From an uncultured Prevotellaceae bacterium (lineage in GTDB: Bacteria > Bacteroidota > Bacteroidia > Bacteroidales > Muribaculaceae): a DNA stretch of 64,000 nt. Positions 1 through 7,564 of this stretch are shown here, piece after piece (the stretch's first letter is position 1; each line of letters opens with the position of its first letter). Location of the stretch: assembly GCA_947165485.1 (NCBI GenBank), contig CAMVAP010000008.1:1-64000 (forward strand), read 5' to 3'. Position numbers and translations under genes: made by a program. The notes beneath the pieces were generated by a model, which saw nothing but the letters and a program-made list of their open reading frames with translations, had not been told where the DNA came from and made no database searches.

Positions 1-196
1 CTGCCTGCTCATCGGTAGCACCCATCCAGAAGGTGCCTCCCTTGACATATACCATTTTGAACGGTACTGAGTTCACGTTATAGGTGAACACTTCGCCATC
101 GACGGGCTCATCGACGGGTTCATCATTGCTACACGAGGTGAAGCCCATGGTCAAGCAAATGGCAATCATGGCAATCAACAAAGATTTAATCTTCAT
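1..196 (-). CDS. Sulfatase-modifying-factor (FGE/SUMF1)-like lipoprotein, N-terminal part
   Basis: Only the first 65 codons lie in the window; the rest is beyond base 1. The protein starts with a lipoprotein signal peptide (Lys3/Lys5, hydrophobic core, lipobox FTSC with Cys22), so it is probably exported and anchored to a membrane. A short acidic repeat (DEPVDEPVDGE) follows, and then MVYVKGGTFWMG, the hallmark entry into the formylglycine-generating-enzyme/SUMF1 fold. In Bacteroidales many such lipoproteins are not true sulfatase activators, and the catalytic cysteines would lie outside the window, so enzymatic activity cannot be judged. The start at 196 is the only ATG giving a complete signal peptide. 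The family call rests on one short motif. Confidence 0.7.
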   Translation of the reverse strand, partial: MKIKSLLIAMIAICLTMGFTSCSNDEPVDEPVDGEVFTYNVNSVPFKMVYVKGGTFWMGATDEQA

Positions 197-396
197 CATA
201 GTTTTGTTGTTTGGGTTTAAAGTTATACTTATACTTATTTGAAAGATTCATTCCTTGTTTGAAGCGGACGGTTAGCGACACGTATGCGGTGCGGCCAGGG
301 GTCGTCGTACCCAAGTGCAGCCCGGGCGGGCAGGCTCCGGCATAAAGACACAACAAAATTACAAATAATCCAATGAATAACAATAGGGCAACTACA

Positions 397-476
397 AAAA
401 CTACAAATTACTCGAATTAAACTAATTTTGGCTTCCGCTGCGGAGCCTTCGTTTAATTCGCGTAATTCGTAGTTTT
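397..476. repeat. Intergenic inverted repeat with 26-nt arms
   Basis: Arms 397-422 and 451-476 are complementary at all but a few positions and enclose a GC-rich inner hairpin around 430-447. On the minus strand a T-run follows, just after the thioesterase stop, so it may end the ybaK-aroC-thioesterase transcript. The AATTCG-rich arms look like a repetitive extragenic palindrome rather than a simple terminator. The rest of 197-396 shows nothing recognisable. Confidence 0.6.
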
Positions 477-479
477 GTT

Positions 480-1232
480 TCAACGTTCTTGCCAGCGGAA
501 ACGGGCACGCACGTGGTCGGTACCATCGGCATCGGTGATGCTCAGGCGGGAGTCCATCGGGTCGGTATCGTCGATGATGAACTGGGCCGTCTCTCCATAG
601 TGGGTTTCCTTGATAAAAGCGATCTCCATGCGATGAATAAAGTAATGGTCATAGCAATCCATGTCAAACATGTTCATCAAGTGTGACAAGTAGCGCACCG
701 TGTTGACGTGGCGGTTGAAGTCACAATCCATGTAGCCAAAGGTGTATTCCACCGCATGACCCTCCTGGATGGGACGCAAGTGACTAATCGGCTGGATGGG
801 GCACGGCAAATCGGACACGTTCTCGCGAATGTAGCCCAGCTGAGAGATGTCAACGCTGGCACGGGTGCTCATGTCTATTACCATCCAGATGGTGCGCACA
901 TATCCCAACGGATTGCCATCGGCATCATCCAAGCGCATGTTGCGTTGTGAGAAATGGCGGTTGTAGTCCTCGATCCACGTGGTGAGGCGGTAGTTCTCAT
1001 TGACCCTAGGGTAACGTGTCACCTCGATCGTTACTCGGGAAAGCACCCACACCTGGTTATCCTGGATCAAGCGGGCATAGCCCACGCCCCACGAGTTGGC
1101 GTGCAGTGTGGCCACCTCGATGATGCGCGTCATCAATAACGTCAAGGGCATTTCACCCTGTGGATTGCACTCGCCAGCCGCCAGGTAATAGTCCTTGAAA
1201 AACTGTTTTGTATCTTTTTTATCCAAGCACAT
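480..1232 (-). CDS. Acyl-ACP thioesterase
   Basis: A 250-residue protein of the FatA/FatB-type acyl-ACP thioesterase family, which hydrolyses acyl-ACP to free fatty acid and ACP in the cytoplasm. It has the expected double hot-dog layout: the N-terminal half contains the substrate-side segment W-G-V-G-Y (about 48-52), and the C-terminal half carries D171-x-N173-x-H175-V-N177, matching the catalytic Asn/His motif of the family. Length fits bacterial members (about 240-250 aa). Its start overlaps the end of aroC by 14 bp, so it is the last gene of a ybaK-aroC-thioesterase operon and probably translationally coupled. The link between aroC and lipid release looks like shared transcription rather than a shared pathway. 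Confidence 0.88.
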   Translation of the reverse strand: MCLDKKDTKQFFKDYYLAAGECNPQGEMPLTLLMTRIIEVATLHANSWGVGYARLIQDNQVWVLSRVTIEVTRYPRVNENYRLTTWIEDYNRHFSQRNMRLDDADGNPLGYVRTIWMVIDMSTRASVDISQLGYIRENVSDLPCPIQPISHLRPIQEGHAVEYTFGYMDCDFNRHVNTVRYLSHLMNMFDMDCYDHYFIHRMEIAFIKETHYGETAQFIIDDTDPMDSRLSITDADGTDHVRARFRWQER

Positions 1233-2223
1233 TGGTCTTCTTGATTAAATAGTTGTCCAATATCACGAGTGCCGCCATCGACTCGACGATGGGCACAGCC
1301 CGCGGCAACACCCAGGCATCATGTCGCCCACGGGGGGCCAGCGTCACGGGATTGCCATCACGATCGATGGCTGGGATGGGACGCATGAGCGTGGGAACGG
1401 GTTTGAAAGCGATGCGCATGGTGATGTCCTCCCCGTTGCTGATGCCACCCTGGATGCCACCCGAGTGGTTGGCCACTGTGCCGATAGAGCCATCATCACG
1501 GCGCTCAAACACATCCATCACTTCACTGCCACGCCTAGTGGCCATATCAAAACCGTCGCCGTATTCAAAGCCATGTACCGACGGAATACTCATCATCGCA
1601 GCCGCAAGTTGAGCATGGAGTTTGCCAAACAGGGGCTCTCCCAAGCCGACAGGCACCCCCGTGATGACACACGAGATGATACCACCCAAGGTGTCGCCAT
1701 CGGCAACGACACGCTCCAAGTCCCCTGGGATGTCACAAGATGTGGCATCTCTACTGGTGCAAATTGAGGCTTCCACTGTTATTCCCAGGTGATTCAACAC
1801 CTGAATGGCAATGCCACCAGCCACGACACGCGCTACCGTTTCACGCGCCGAAGCACGACCGCCTCCACGAGGGTCACGGAGGCCGTATTTCGCCTCCCAG
1901 GTGTAATCGGCATGGTTGGGACGATAGCATCGTGCGATTTCCTCATAGTCACCGCTGCGGGCATCATTGTTGCGCACAATGAAACCGATGGGCGTACCCA
2001 GCGTCTTGCCTTGCCAGATGCCCGATAGCACCTCTACCCTATCCTCCTCGCCACGGGCGCTGCTACCAGGGGTTTGCCCCGTGCGGCGGCGGTCCACAAA
2101 GCGCTGCAACTCATCCAGGTCGATGGCCACACCCGCGGGCACCCCATCCAGGACGCCACCCACTGCGGGACCATGCGACTCTCCAAAGGAAGTGAGCGCC
2201 AATATCTTGCCTATTGTATTCAT
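1219..2223 (-). CDS. aroC: Chorismate synthase
   Basis: Catalyses the last step of the shikimate pathway, converting 5-enolpyruvylshikimate-3-phosphate to chorismate with reduced FMN as cofactor. The sequence has the N-terminal signature S12-F-G-E-S-H-G, the arginine-rich R45-R-R-T-G-Q-T-P-G active-site stretch, the RGGGRASARET segment and the GISNGED loop near the C-terminus, all typical of AroC. At 334 aa it is somewhat shorter than the usual 350-360, mainly at the C-terminus. It overlaps ybaK by 4 bp (ATGA) upstream and the thioesterase by 14 bp downstream, a tight three-gene operon read leftward. No separate promoter is visible inside it. Confidence 0.97.
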   Translation of the reverse strand: MNTIGKILALTSFGESHGPAVGGVLDGVPAGVAIDLDELQRFVDRRRTGQTPGSSARGEEDRVEVLSGIWQGKTLGTPIGFIVRNNDARSGDYEEIARCYRPNHADYTWEAKYGLRDPRGGGRASARETVARVVAGGIAIQVLNHLGITVEASICTSRDATSCDIPGDLERVVADGDTLGGIISCVITGVPVGLGEPLFGKLHAQLAAAMMSIPSVHGFEYGDGFDMATRRGSEVMDVFERRDDGSIGTVANHSGGIQGGISNGEDITMRIAFKPVPTLMRPIPAIDRDGNPVTLAPRGRHDAWVLPRAVPIVESMAALVILDNYLIKKTNVLG

Positions 2224-2783
2224 GGCTCTATCCTCTCGGCAATCAAGTCCACCGTCTGGGCTCCTACAAATGCTATCAAAGCCTGGGGATCAACCTTGAA
2301 CTGTAGTCCCCGAACTCCCGCACTCACATAGATGTAATCATACAAGATGCAGGTCTCGTCAATATAGGTGGGAAAGGGCTTCTTCATGCCCACGGGAGAG
2401 CACCCACCGCGTATGTAGCCCGTGGTAGGCAACAATTCCTTCATGGGAATGAGATCCACCTTCTTGTTGCCCGACACCCTGGCGGCCTTCTTCAAGTCAA
2501 CCTCCTCGGCCCCAGGAATCACACACACCAGATGGCCGGTCTTGTCGCCTTGCAGGATGAGTGTCTTGAACACCTGATCGATGTTCTCTCCTAGCTGATC
2601 GGCAATGTGCTGTGCGCCCAGGTCCGACTCATCGACCTCATAGGGGATGAGCTCATACTGGACACCCGCAGCATCAAGCAGACGCGCAGCATTGGTTTTA
2701 GATAAACGAGATGCCGCTTTGCCAGAGTTCAAGTGACCTTGACCCGTTGACTGGCCAGCACTGGTTTTTGCAATTTTTTTCAT
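2220..2783 (-). CDS. ybaK: Cys-tRNA(Pro)/Cys-tRNA(Cys) deacylase, YbaK/EbsC family
   Basis: A trans-editing protein of the YbaK/ProX superfamily that hydrolyses mischarged aminoacyl-tRNA, typically Cys-tRNA(Pro). The domain spans about residues 30-187, with the family blocks VFKTLIL, K-A-A-R and GYIRGGCSPVG followed by KKPFPTYIDE. A Lys/Ser/Gly-rich N-terminal extension of about 28 residues precedes the domain and is longer than usual; a start further in is possible, but a -7 element at 2804-2811 places the transcript start near 2797, so the 2783 ATG is usable with a short leader. First gene of the operon with aroC and the thioesterase (4-bp overlap). Confidence 0.88.
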   Translation of the reverse strand: MKKIAKTSAGQSTGQGHLNSGKAASRLSKTNAARLLDAAGVQYELIPYEVDESDLGAQHIADQLGENIDQVFKTLILQGDKTGHLVCVIPGAEEVDLKKAARVSGNKKVDLIPMKELLPTTGYIRGGCSPVGMKKPFPTYIDETCILYDYIYVSAGVRGLQFKVDPQALIAFVGAQTVDLIAERIEP

Positions 2784-2803
2784 TCGTTTTCACCTTTATT
2801 CGG

Positions 2804-2821
2804 CAAAGATAGCTATATTTG
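2804..2821. promoter_or_regulatory. Back-to-back divergent -7 elements
   Basis: Minus-strand TATCTTTG (2811 to 2804) faces ybaK and plus-strand TATATTTG (2814-2821) faces the DUF5106 gene, two bases apart. Both match the Bacteroidota -7 consensus TAnnTTTG. No good TTTG -33 box is seen at the ideal spacing for either. Confidence 0.6.
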
Positions 2822-2868
2822 CCGAAAATTAGACGCATTAACACCAATAAATTAAGTATAGAGACAAA

Positions 2869-4173
2869 ATGAAAAAGCTCATTTTAGCTGCACTAGTGAC
2901 CATCGCAGGATGGATTACCGCCCAGGCGCAATCGGTGCCTGCACCCGAGAAATACAACAATTTGCTGGAACAGATGTCGAAGCTGGAACAAGTCAAAGCA
3001 GAGTTTCTCATGAACGCCACGATGGAAACCCTGGCCAAGGATCCCAAAGGCTATCGCCAGATGATGGAACTTGCCGAGAAACGCTTCAGTGATGCTGCCG
3101 ACCCCTTGCACAACGAGGGACTCTATATGGTCGTGCTCAAGCATGCAACCGAGAACTTTGTTTTGAGCAACGCCGAGAAAGAGAAACAGCGCCTGCTGCT
3201 GGAAGGGGCCAAGAAGAACCAAATCGGCTCGGTAGCCACCGACTTTGACTACGTCACTCCTGGTGACAAGAACGTTCATCACCTCAAGGACTTGAAGGCC
3301 GACTACATCTTGGTGTACTTTAACAACCCCGACTGCGAGTCGTGCGAGACGGCCAAGCAACGTCTTTCCAGCAACGATCTGATCAATAAGCTCGTTGATG
3401 AGAAGAAACTTATCGTCCTGGCCATCTACCCCTATGACGACCAGAAGCTGTGGAAGAAAGCCAAGTATCCCAAGATGATGATCAACGGATGGAACCAGAG
3501 CCGCCAGATTGAATACAACGAGTTGTATGATCTGCCCACCCTGCCCTGCTTCTACCTGCTGGACAAGAATTACAAGGTGCTCATCAAGAACGAGGGTAGC
3601 CTGAACAAAGTGGAAGCAATGCTCAAGGAACTGACGACTCCCATCACGATGGCTCCCGCACCCGCTGTGGAGCCTCCGTTTGCCCAAGCCACACCATCCC
3701 ATCAAGCCACCGCCACTCCCAGCAACAAGGCACCCCAAAACAACATGGCCCCCAAAATTGACTTGAAGAAAGAGAAAGAAAGTTCCAAAAGACATCCTGG
3801 CTTCAAGGCCGACCTTGCCCCACAGGATGACCCTAACACCATCAAGAGCGAGGAAATCATGAGCATGTTTGCCCACAACCAGTACAATGACTTGTACAAC
3901 ACTCTCGCCGACAAAGTGAAGGAAACCGTTACTCCCGAGTCGATGGATGGTGCGCTGGCCAGGACCGAAGCTATTCTGGGCAAATACCAGAGTCATGAGC
4001 CGTGGGAACTGCGCAAGTTCCACGACAAGAAGGGTTACACCGCCTTGTTGAACTTTGAAAAAGGCCAAGCCGGTATCTTACTCTTGTATGACCAGAATGG
4101 TAAATTGGAAGCCATGACGTTCTTGCCCGACCAGGCTGTCAAGAACATGTTGCCTTATAAAGAGCAAGAATAA
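2869..4173 (+). CDS. DUF5106/thioredoxin-like secreted protein with C-terminal DUF3887-like domain
   Basis: A 434-residue exported protein: signal peptide 1-20 (AQA-Q cleavage site). Residues 25-120 form the helical DUF5106-like region. A thioredoxin-like fold (about 120-255) has the strand ILVYFNNPDC, a C156-E-S-C159 redox motif and the cis-proline loop LPTLP near 222-226. A Pro/Ala/Thr-rich linker (258-325) leads to a C-terminal domain (326-434) resembling DUF3887 (start SEEIMSMFAHNQYNDLYN; end LLYDQNGKLEAMTFLP). It is likely a periplasmic or surface thiol-disulfide protein related to TlpA/ResA-like proteins of Bacteroidales; its substrate is unknown. Monocistronic, divergent from ybaK, and followed by a strong hairpin. 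The fusion of the two domains is the notable feature. Confidence 0.72.
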   Translation: MKKLILAALVTIAGWITAQAQSVPAPEKYNNLLEQMSKLEQVKAEFLMNATMETLAKDPKGYRQMMELAEKRFSDAADPLHNEGLYMVVLKHATENFVLSNAEKEKQRLLLEGAKKNQIGSVATDFDYVTPGDKNVHHLKDLKADYILVYFNNPDCESCETAKQRLSSNDLINKLVDEKKLIVLAIYPYDDQKLWKKAKYPKMMINGWNQSRQIEYNELYDLPTLPCFYLLDKNYKVLIKNEGSLNKVEAMLKELTTPITMAPAPAVEPPFAQATPSHQATATPSNKAPQNNMAPKIDLKKEKESSKRHPGFKADLAPQDDPNTIKSEEIMSMFAHNQYNDLYNTLADKVKETVTPESMDGALARTEAILGKYQSHEPWELRKFHDKKGYTALLNFEKGQAGILLLYDQNGKLEAMTFLPDQAVKNMLPYKEQE

Positions 4174-4199
4174 TTACTGAAAACGTTTTCAGTTGACAG

Positions 4200-4261
4200 T
4201 TTTCAGTTGTTAGTTGTCCAGTGGCATCGGCTTACTGGCAACTGGCAACTGAAAATTTTTT
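4200..4261. terminator. Imperfect long hairpin between convergent genes
   Basis: TTTTCAGTTG (4200-4209) pairs with CAACTGAAAA (4246-4255), the stem continues inward through AGTTG/CAACT and CCAGT/ACTGG, and T residues follow to 4261. It sits between two convergent genes and could stop transcription both ways. It is built from the CAGTTTTCAGTT repeat also seen near 32,640 and 37,760. Confidence 0.7.
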
Positions 4262-4262
4262 A

Positions 4263-6350
4263 TTAACGGGTCATGCGCTTGAGAATATTATAGCTGGGCA
4301 ATACACCCAGTTCACCCGCCCGACTCAAGTCGGCAATGCCCTTACTCTTATTGCCCATGCGCAGGTACATCAACCCACGGTTATAGTAGGCCTCGGCAAG
4401 GTCGGGTTTCAACTCGATGGCATAGCTGTAGCAACTGATCGCACTGGTGAAGTCGCCCTGCATCATATACACATTGCCCTTGTTGAAGTGGGCATACACA
4501 TTCTTGGGCGACAGTTTGATGGCCTGATCCAGGTCGGCCATCATCAGGTCGAGCGTAGTGACATCCTGGCGCTGGCGCAACATGGAATGGGACTTGGCGT
4601 CGGGCGCATCACCGGGTGTGTCGATGCCACCATCACGGGCCTGCGCCATGCGGTACTGCATGTAACGGGCATCGGCACGCAACAGATGAGCCAACATGAA
4701 TTGAGGATTCATCTCGATGGCCGCATCGGCATCGGTCAACGCGGCATCAGGATTCTTGACCATGAGGTACTCCATGCCACGTGCAAAAAAGTCGATGCTG
4801 CGGGCCTTGGAATGGGACAGGAGACTGTTGATATAGTCAATGTTGGCAAAATGGCGTTGTATTTCTTCTTCACCCAGCTGCGGCTCGCCGCTCACGAGGG
4901 TGAGATTGCCCGACAGCAGACGTGATTCATTGACGTCTCCTATCTCGCGTATATAATAGGTGTTGCCGTTAAGCTGGTTGTCGGTAGCATAGAATGACAA
5001 GGTGAACATGGGCATCGGCTCCACCTCGACATTATCATTCTGGATGTGGCCACGCTGGCGGTTGGCATACTCCGGCTTGACGGGGTCACTCTCGGTAACG
5101 GTGAGCAGCGTGTTGAAACGGTTCATGATGTCCTCGGCAGTCTCGGGCTCTTCCTCACCGTCAAGCGCACGTTGCTCGGCCTTCTTGATGGCAGCAGTGG
5201 CTTCAATTTCGGCGGGATTGAAGGTCGAGACATGGGTCTTGTTGCGGCGGAAGATAGCCATTGCCCGCTCCATGTCGGCCTCACTGCCCTTGTTGTCCCC
5301 CATGCGGCGCTTAGCCTCGCCACGGGCCATGTAGCCAGCCTCAAAGTCTGGATACTTCTTAAGGATAGCAGTAAAGTCGTTCACGGCATTACGGAACTGC
5401 CCCGTGCGCATGTGCAACAAGGCTCGGTTATAGAGGGCCATGAAATTGGAGGGATTGTTCTTGAGCACAAAGTTGAAGTCACTGATGGCCTTATTGTTAT
5501 CCCCGACCTCGGCACGCAGCAAGCCACGGTTGAAATGTGCCTCCTGGCTTGCAGGGTCCAGGCCAATGGCGTAATCGTAATCGGCCATTGCCCCGAAATA
5601 GTCGTCCAGATTATACTTCATGAAAGCCCGGTTGATGAAATAGCCGGCATATCGTGGTTCAAGCATGATAGCACTATCCATATCGGCCAGCGCGCTCTCA
5701 AAATCGTGATGGGAACGTGTGGCGATCTCGGCTCTCATGACATAGGCACTCGCATTCTTCTTGCTCAAGGCAATACCGCGGTTCAGGTTGTCGAGAGCTG
5801 CCACAGTGTCCTTGCGCGCAAGGTTCATCTGTGCCAGACCAATGTATGCCCGGTCATTGCGGCGGTCGAGTCGCAGTAACCGGTCAAACGCCTGCTGGGC
5901 ATCATCATACTTCTTCAAGGCACTCAGGCATATCGCACGATTGATGAGCAGGTTCTTGTCCTCGGGCATCAGGTTCAACCCAGCGTCATAATCCTCGACA
6001 GCTCCGGCATAGTTGCCCAAATTCTGGCGAGACACGCCACGCACCTGATAGGCATCGACAATGAAGGGGTTGCGCTCAATGGCCATGCCTGCGTCCTGCT
6101 CTGCCCCTCTGTAGTCCTCCAGGCTAATCTTGGCCACCGAGCGATAGAAATAAGGCTCGGCAAGGAATGGTTTGGCCTTAATTGCCTGGTTAAAGTATTG
6201 AATGGCAAGAATATAATCCTCAAAATAGAGGGCATTGCGACCGATGTTCACCACCTGGTCGGTATTGATCTGGGCGCGAGTAGCCGGTGCCGTGGCCAGA
6301 ACAACCAGCATCAGCATTAAGCAACGGTATATCGTGAGTTTTTTCTTCAT
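4263..6350 (-). CDS. Large secreted tetratricopeptide-repeat protein
   Basis: A 695-residue protein with an N-terminal signal peptide (KKKLTIYRCL..., cleavage near ATRAQ, residue 26). Roughly ten TPR units fill residues 30-350, each with the usual A/Y/F/P spacing (for example AYIGLAQMNLARKD, AHFNRGLLRAEVGD, ALYNRALLHMRTGQ). A less repetitive middle part (360-510) carries acidic/charged sequence, and a second TPR block runs from about 515 to 690, including VYAHFNKGNVYMMQGD and AEAYYNRGLMYLRMGN. TPR arrays bind peptides or other proteins; the export signal implies a periplasmic scaffold or assembly role, but no partner is indicated. A -7 element lies at 6370-6377. Function is unknown; the TPR and signal calls are firm. 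Confidence 0.85.
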   Translation of the reverse strand: MKKKLTIYRCLMLMLVVLATAPATRAQINTDQVVNIGRNALYFEDYILAIQYFNQAIKAKPFLAEPYFYRSVAKISLEDYRGAEQDAGMAIERNPFIVDAYQVRGVSRQNLGNYAGAVEDYDAGLNLMPEDKNLLINRAICLSALKKYDDAQQAFDRLLRLDRRNDRAYIGLAQMNLARKDTVAALDNLNRGIALSKKNASAYVMRAEIATRSHHDFESALADMDSAIMLEPRYAGYFINRAFMKYNLDDYFGAMADYDYAIGLDPASQEAHFNRGLLRAEVGDNNKAISDFNFVLKNNPSNFMALYNRALLHMRTGQFRNAVNDFTAILKKYPDFEAGYMARGEAKRRMGDNKGSEADMERAMAIFRRNKTHVSTFNPAEIEATAAIKKAEQRALDGEEEPETAEDIMNRFNTLLTVTESDPVKPEYANRQRGHIQNDNVEVEPMPMFTLSFYATDNQLNGNTYYIREIGDVNESRLLSGNLTLVSGEPQLGEEEIQRHFANIDYINSLLSHSKARSIDFFARGMEYLMVKNPDAALTDADAAIEMNPQFMLAHLLRADARYMQYRMAQARDGGIDTPGDAPDAKSHSMLRQRQDVTTLDLMMADLDQAIKLSPKNVYAHFNKGNVYMMQGDFTSAISCYSYAIELKPDLAEAYYNRGLMYLRMGNKSKGIADLSRAGELGVLPSYNILKRMTR

Positions 6351-6369
6351 TCTAGCATGATTGAAATGA

Positions 6370-6377
6370 CAAAAATA
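6370..6377 (-). promoter_or_regulatory. -7 element of the TPR gene
   Basis: TATTTTTG on the minus strand, 20 bp before the ATG at 6350; matches TAnnTTTG. No convincing -33 box at the ideal distance. Confidence 0.45.
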
Positions 6378-6532
6378 GGTGAAAACACGATGAAATGGAC
6401 TAGAATTAAGTAAATTTAATCCAATTTAAGGATTATGTAGCTTTTCTCAGAGTCATTCACTGATTAGATACGAATAGCACCAATAGCGAATAGTGCCAAT
6501 TATTAAAATCTTTCTTAAAAACGGCCCTAGGA

Positions 6533-6564
6533 TTTGGTGGGGTGAGGAAAAAGTGCGAAATTTG
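6533..6564 (+). promoter_or_regulatory. Possible promoter of the META-domain gene
   Basis: TTTG (6533-6536), a 20-bp spacer and GAAATTTG (6557-6564), one mismatch from TAnnTTTG in the most conserved first position. It would give a leader of about 26 nt before the ATG at 6597. Confidence 0.35.
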
Positions 6565-6596
6565 AAGTTTGAAACAAAAAAACGACTTTAAAAAGC

Positions 6597-7457
6597 ATGA
6601 GGAAATATATTGTTATAGGTATCTTGATGGCAATGCTGATAGCACCAGCCACCATGGATGCCAACAAGAAAAAAGACAAGAAAATGGCTAAACGCAGCGT
6701 GAATGTAGAAAACGTCGTTGCCGACGTTGAACAACCCCTGCGCGAGATAGCCATTACCAACCCCGCAAAGCAACTGTATGGAGAATGGGACATCGTGTCG
6801 ATGCGCAAGAAGAAAGTCTATACGATGGAACGCGCCTACCTCTACCTTGACTTCGCCGGGGGCAATAAGGTGTATGGCAACAACGGCTGCAACACGATCA
6901 ACGGCACATTCCAGCTGAGTGGCAACAACTTGAAGTTTAATGACTTCATCTCATCGGGGGAGTCATGCCGCAATGTCACCAGCGAGAAAACCATCATGCA
7001 CACGCTGGCCGACGTGCGCCGTTACACCCTAGAGACCCAATACGCCACTCAATACCTGAACCTGATGAATTCCAAGGGGACAGTCATCATGGTGCTCAAA
7101 CGTCACAACCTGGATGCGATGAACGGAGCCTGGCTCATCAAGGAGATCAACAGCGAGAATGTAGTGGACCTGAACATGCGCGTCGTTGTCGATGCCGTCA
7201 TGCAAACCATTCACGGCAACACCGGTTGCAACATCATCAACGGCATTATCACCCTCGATCCAGCCAAGGACATGGCCATCCAGTTTGAGGACTTGCACTC
7301 CACCGAGCATGACTGCGAGGACATCCAATATGAGACGGCACTGCTGCTAGCCCTGGAAAGGACTGAATCCTGCAAGCGCATCAACCAGAACGAGATGGCG
7401 CTGCTCGACAACAAGGGCACCATCGTCATCGTGCTGCAACGCCTCAACTTGCGGTAA
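6597..7457 (+). CDS. Secreted protein with two META domains
   Basis: A 286-residue protein starting with a signal-like segment (RKYIVIGILMAMLIAPATMDA). Two copies of the META fold follow, at about 60-165 and 170-283. Each has the family pattern W-x-(I/L), the N-G-C-N-x-I-x-G core (NNGCNTINGTF in copy one, NTGCNIINGII in copy two), a short conserved Cys (ESC, EHDC) and a final VIVLxRxNL strand. META proteins (HslJ-like) are envelope-associated and linked to stress tolerance in other bacteria; a precise activity is not known. A Lys-rich stretch (24-35) precedes the domains. It is a single gene convergent with the 660-aa secreted protein, with a palindrome between them. Confidence 0.82.
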   Translation: MRKYIVIGILMAMLIAPATMDANKKKDKKMAKRSVNVENVVADVEQPLREIAITNPAKQLYGEWDIVSMRKKKVYTMERAYLYLDFAGGNKVYGNNGCNTINGTFQLSGNNLKFNDFISSGESCRNVTSEKTIMHTLADVRRYTLETQYATQYLNLMNSKGTVIMVLKRHNLDAMNGAWLIKEINSENVVDLNMRVVVDAVMQTIHGNTGCNIINGIITLDPAKDMAIQFEDLHSTEHDCEDIQYETALLLALERTESCKRINQNEMALLDNKGTIVIVLQRLNLR

Positions 7458-7480
7458 CCAAAGACCACAACAACAAACAC

Positions 7481-7539
7481 AACAAATACAATAAATACAA
7501 TTTTCTGATTTCCAGCATTTTGTATTTATTGTATTTGTT
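7481..7539. terminator. Perfect 20-bp inverted repeat between convergent genes
   Basis: Arms 7481-7500 and 7520-7539 are perfectly complementary (AACAAATACAATAAATACAA and its reverse complement) around a 19-nt loop. The stem is almost pure A/T. The position between two convergent stops suggests bidirectional termination, but no long T-run follows. Confidence 0.55.
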
Positions 7540-7564
7540 ATTATCCTTGTATAACCCTGAAGGT

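Noticed and set aside
235-483. Small minus-strand frame across the 397-476 inverted repeat
   Set aside because: Its translation is simply the palindrome read as protein; no homology-like features, and it overlaps the thioesterase end.
2893-4068. 391-codon minus-strand frame antisense to the DUF5106 gene
   Set aside because: Shadow of a gene with a clear signal peptide, redox motif and promoter; it shows only low-complexity hydrophobic sequence.
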